Assembly: GCA_965657085.1 (NCBI GenBank)
Contig: CBFHND010000005.1
Location: 1 to 64,000 of the forward strand
Origin: CBFHND01 sp965657085
Lineage (GTDB): Bacteria > Pseudomonadota > Alphaproteobacteria > Rhodobacterales > Rhodobacteraceae
Length of the DNA stretch: 64,000 nt
Direction: 5' to 3'
The notes below the pieces were generated by a model. That model was not told the DNA's origin. It worked only from the letters and a program-made list of their open reading frames with translations, and did no database searches. Shown here piece after piece: positions 61,699-64,000 of the stretch. The translations under genes were made by a program, and so were the position numbers. The stretch's first letter is position 1, and every line of letters begins with the position of its first letter.

Positions 61699-62802
61699 AT
61701 GTCGATGAACAGCTTTGGACATCTTTTCCGTGTGACCACCTGGGGCGAAAGCCACGGACCCGCCCTTGGGGCGACGGTTGACGGTTGCCCGCCCGGTGTG
61801 CCCATTGACGCGGACATGATCCAACAGTGGCTGGACAAACGCAAACCCGGTCAGAACAAATATACCACCCAGCGCCGCGAGGCGGATGAGGTCCGTATCC
61901 TGTCCGGCGTGTTCGAGGGCCAGACCACTGGCACGCCTATCCAGCTGATGATCGAAAACACCGACCAGCGGTCCAAGGACTACGGCGACATCATGGACAA
62001 GTTTCGCCCCGGTCATGCCGACATCACCTATTGGCAGAAATATGGCATCCGCGACTATCGCGGCGGCGGGCGGTCTTCGGCCCGTGAAACCGCGGCACGG
62101 GTGGCGGCGGGCGGACTGGCCCGCGAAGCGATCAAGGCGCTGGCACCAAATGTGCAGATTACCGGGTACATGACCCGCATGGGCACACACGAGATTGATC
62201 GCGCGCGTTTCGATTGGGACCAGATCGATCAGAACCCGTTCTGGGTACCTGATGCCACCGCGGCAGGCGACTGGGCGGACTACCTTGATGGTTTGCGCAA
62301 ATCGGGCAGCAGCGTGGGCGCGGTGATCGAGGTCGTGGCGCGCGGCGTGCCTGCGGGCCTTGGCGCACCGGTTTATGGCAAGCTAGACACCGACCTTGCC
62401 GCCGCGATGATGTCGATCAATGCGGTCAAGGGCGTGGAAATCGGCGAAGGCATGTCCGCCGCAATGCTGACAGGTGAAGCCAACGCCGACGAGATATTCA
62501 TGGGCAATGACGGGCAACCTTCCTATTCGTCCAACCACGCGGGCGGCATCCTTGGTGGCATCAGCACCGGGCAGGACGTCGTCGTGCGCTTTGCGGTCAA
62601 GCCGACCTCGTCGATCCTGACCACGCGCAAGACCATTACAAAGGGCGGTGAGGAAACCGAGATCATCACCAAGGGCCGTCACGACCCCTGCGTGGGCATC
62701 CGCGCGGTCCCGGTGGGCGAGGCGATGATGGCCTGCGTGATCCTCGATCACATGTTGCTGCACCGCGGGCAAGTGGGCGAAAACCGCGGGCACATCGGCT
62801 AG
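61699..62802 (+). CDS. aroC: Chorismate synthase
   Basis: The last step of the shikimate pathway, forming chorismate from 5-enolpyruvylshikimate 3-phosphate with reduced FMN, 367 aa. The signature GESHGPALGATVDGCPPG starts at about residue 16, RSSARETAARVAAG is near 130, and the C-terminal DPCVGIRAVPVGEAM block is intact. Divergent from the TPP riboswitch. Confidence 0.96.
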   Translation: MSMNSFGHLFRVTTWGESHGPALGATVDGCPPGVPIDADMIQQWLDKRKPGQNKYTTQRREADEVRILSGVFEGQTTGTPIQLMIENTDQRSKDYGDIMDKFRPGHADITYWQKYGIRDYRGGGRSSARETAARVAAGGLAREAIKALAPNVQITGYMTRMGTHEIDRARFDWDQIDQNPFWVPDATAAGDWADYLDGLRKSGSSVGAVIEVVARGVPAGLGAPVYGKLDTDLAAAMMSINAVKGVEIGEGMSAAMLTGEANADEIFMGNDGQPSYSSNHAGGILGGISTGQDVVVRFAVKPTSSILTTRKTITKGGEETEIITKGRHDPCVGIRAVPVGEAMMACVILDHMLLHRGQVGENRGHIG

Positions 62803-62913
62803 CGACTTGAAACATTGGCGCACGTCCTTGTGTGAAAGCGTGGCTTTGGTTGTGATCGGTCTGTGCCTAGGTTGAGGCAACGCGACACTGCACATCCTCG
62901 AAAGGACACATAG

Positions 62914-63288
62914 ATGAACCGCCGCTCTTTTCTCACTCTCGGCGCGGGCCTTGGCCTCAGCACAGCCTTCTCGCTTCCCGTATTTGCCGGATCGCCTTCC
63001 GGCAGCTTTACGGGCAAGTCAGGCCATATCACCACGGGCGGCGTATCGGTCAGTGCCGCGTCGGTCGATCTGGCGGCAAGTTTTGACTTTGACGGCGCAC
63101 CGGACCCCCGCGTGGGCCTTGGCAAGAACGGCAAATACGACCCGGCCACCGACATGGGCGCCCTGCGTGCAAACAAGGGCGCGCAAAGCTATGCGATCCC
63201 TGCGGGCGTGGACGCCAGCGCCTACAACGAAGTCTATATCTTCTGTCGCAAGTTCAACGTTCCGCTGGGCGTTGCCCCGCTGAACTGA
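62914..63288 (+). CDS. Tat-exported DM13-domain protein
   Basis: A small secreted protein, 124 aa. The twin-arginine signal (NRRSFLTLGAG) ends at about residue 25, and the DM13 domain follows (VSASVDLAAS-type start, YAIPAGVDASAYNEVYIFCRKFN near the C-terminus with its conserved Cys). DM13 proteins are thought to be involved in electron-transfer or redox-linked functions outside the membrane, but no activity is proven. AAAGGACA precedes the ATG. Confidence 0.85.
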   Translation: MNRRSFLTLGAGLGLSTAFSLPVFAGSPSGSFTGKSGHITTGGVSVSAASVDLAASFDFDGAPDPRVGLGKNGKYDPATDMGALRANKGAQSYAIPAGVDASAYNEVYIFCRKFNVPLGVAPLN

Positions 63289-63326
63289 CGCTTGATCTTT
63301 GACCATCAAAGGATCATGGGTCGGGT

Positions 63327-64000
63327 ATGCCCCGCCCCGTGATCCACAACCGCCCCGGTGCAGCCATCGCGCTGAAACTGTCGGCGGTTTTTCTTTTCAT
63401 GGTCATGGGCGCGATGATCAAGGTCGCGGTTCAGACCGTTCCGGCGGGTCAGGCCGTGTTCTTCCGCTCGTCGCTGGCGATCCCGGTGATCCTGCTCCGG
63501 CTCTGGCAACAGGGCGAATTGCGCAAGGGGTTGATCCCGCAAAATCTGACCGGCCACGTCTGGCGTGGGCTGTTCGGCACATCGGCCATGGGCCTGACCT
63601 TTGCGGGGCTGGGCCTGTTGCCCCTGCCCGAGGTGACCGCCATCGGCTATGCCACGCCCATGTTCACCGTCGTTCTGGCCGCCATTCTTCTGGGCGAACG
63701 GGTGCGGGTGTTTCGGCTTTCGGCTGTGGCGCTGGGCCTTGTCGGTGTAATGATCGTGATCTGGCCGCGCTTGTCGCTGGGTGGCGATGACATCACACGC
63801 GCGGCAACGATGGGCGCGCTTATGGTGCTGGCGGCGGCGATCCTGCGCGCGCTTGTGCAAATCCACCTGCGCCAACTGGTCCAGACAGAACACACTGCCG
63901 CGATTGTATTCTACTTCTCTATCACCGCATCCTGCCTGTCGCTTCTGACCATTCCATTTGGCTGGGTGTGGCCCAACCCGCAGGCGATGATGCTTCTGGT
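63327..64000 (+). CDS. DMT-superfamily transporter (EamA family), runs off the right edge
   Basis: An EamA-type transporter whose 3' end is outside the window; 224 codons are visible. At least six hydrophobic helices of the expected ten are present, with the family block GLGLLPLPEVTAIGYATPMFTVVLAAILLGE at about residues 92-122 seen in pieces. Cargo unknown. The start at 63327 has no strong ribosome site; the frame is unbroken to the edge. Confidence 0.8.
   Translation, partial: MPRPVIHNRPGAAIALKLSAVFLFMVMGAMIKVAVQTVPAGQAVFFRSSLAIPVILLRLWQQGELRKGLIPQNLTGHVWRGLFGTSAMGLTFAGLGLLPLPEVTAIGYATPMFTVVLAAILLGERVRVFRLSAVALGLVGVMIVIWPRLSLGGDDITRAATMGALMVLAAAILRALVQIHLRQLVQTEHTAAIVFYFSITASCLSLLTIPFGWVWPNPQAMMLL

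Overview
The window looks like chromosome of a Rhodobacteraceae alphaproteobacterium, probably of the Roseobacter group. The support is the GC-rich codon use, the Rieske/cytochrome b/cytochrome c1 operon, a RibH2-type lumazine synthase behind an FMN riboswitch, the dapF-mtaB pair, GlxA-type AraC regulators and the gltD-GFA-GFA-gltB arrangement. No rRNA, CRISPR array, transposase or intact phage is present. Genus cannot be assigned from what I can see.

Layout. 1-1455: AT-richer accessory DNA (a HIT protein running in from the left and one small unknown gene) that abuts the 3' end of tRNA-Leu(CAG), so it is probably one edge of an integrated element. 1745-5182: an NDUFA9-like reductase, undecaprenyl-diphosphatase, and the small glutamate synthase subunit. 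5262-10662: two GFA-family proteins and the large glutamate synthase subunit, translationally coupled. 10701-15928: an unknown conserved protein, mtgA, a GST, queG and an orphan HyuA-type hydantoinase/oxoprolinase. 15955-17571: msrB-msrA and an exported glutathione peroxidase. 17638-27624: an exopolysaccharide locus with two small Thr-tailed exported proteins, YjbF, YjbH, a WbpM/CapD-type dehydratase, a sugar transferase and an epimerase on the minus strand, a divergent Wza-like exporter and a glycosyltransferase. 27667-30433: a GlxA-type regulator, a one-cysteine thioredoxin-like protein, a DMT transporter and HU. 30566-33828: AMP nucleosidase and adenine deaminase, overlapping start-to-stop and forming a short purine salvage route.

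33944-42072: a VOC protein, a LysR regulator and a divergent catabolic-looking operon (class II aldolase, two tandem membrane di-iron hydroxylases, acyl-CoA dehydrogenase, ADP-forming type acyl-CoA synthetase, CaiD-like hydratase). Its substrate cannot be read from sequence, and it is the best candidate for an undescribed system here. 42069-44368: a methyltransferase, an epimerase, and a deletion scar where a truncated exoD meets a piece of prophage-like DNA beside tRNA-Arg(CCT). 44477-49748: a LacI regulator overlapping a YcaQ-type protein, then 5-oxoprolinase pxpBCA and a rhodanese. 49804-51005: two small unknown genes and tRNA-Lys. 51102-56005: dapF-mtaB and petABC. 56233-63288: a GST, a PaiB-like flavin protein, FMN riboswitch-ribH2, TPP riboswitch-thiBPQ, aroC and a Tat-exported DM13 protein. 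A DMT transporter runs off the right edge.

Genes that plausibly work together are glutamate synthase (gltB and gltD), the thiBPQ importer under thiamine pyrophosphate control, the bc1 complex, oxidised-methionine and peroxide repair (msrAB, gpx), adenine salvage, and the polysaccharide export genes. Start sites were chosen by Shine-Dalgarno match, signal peptide position or ATGA-type overlaps, and are given gene by gene.
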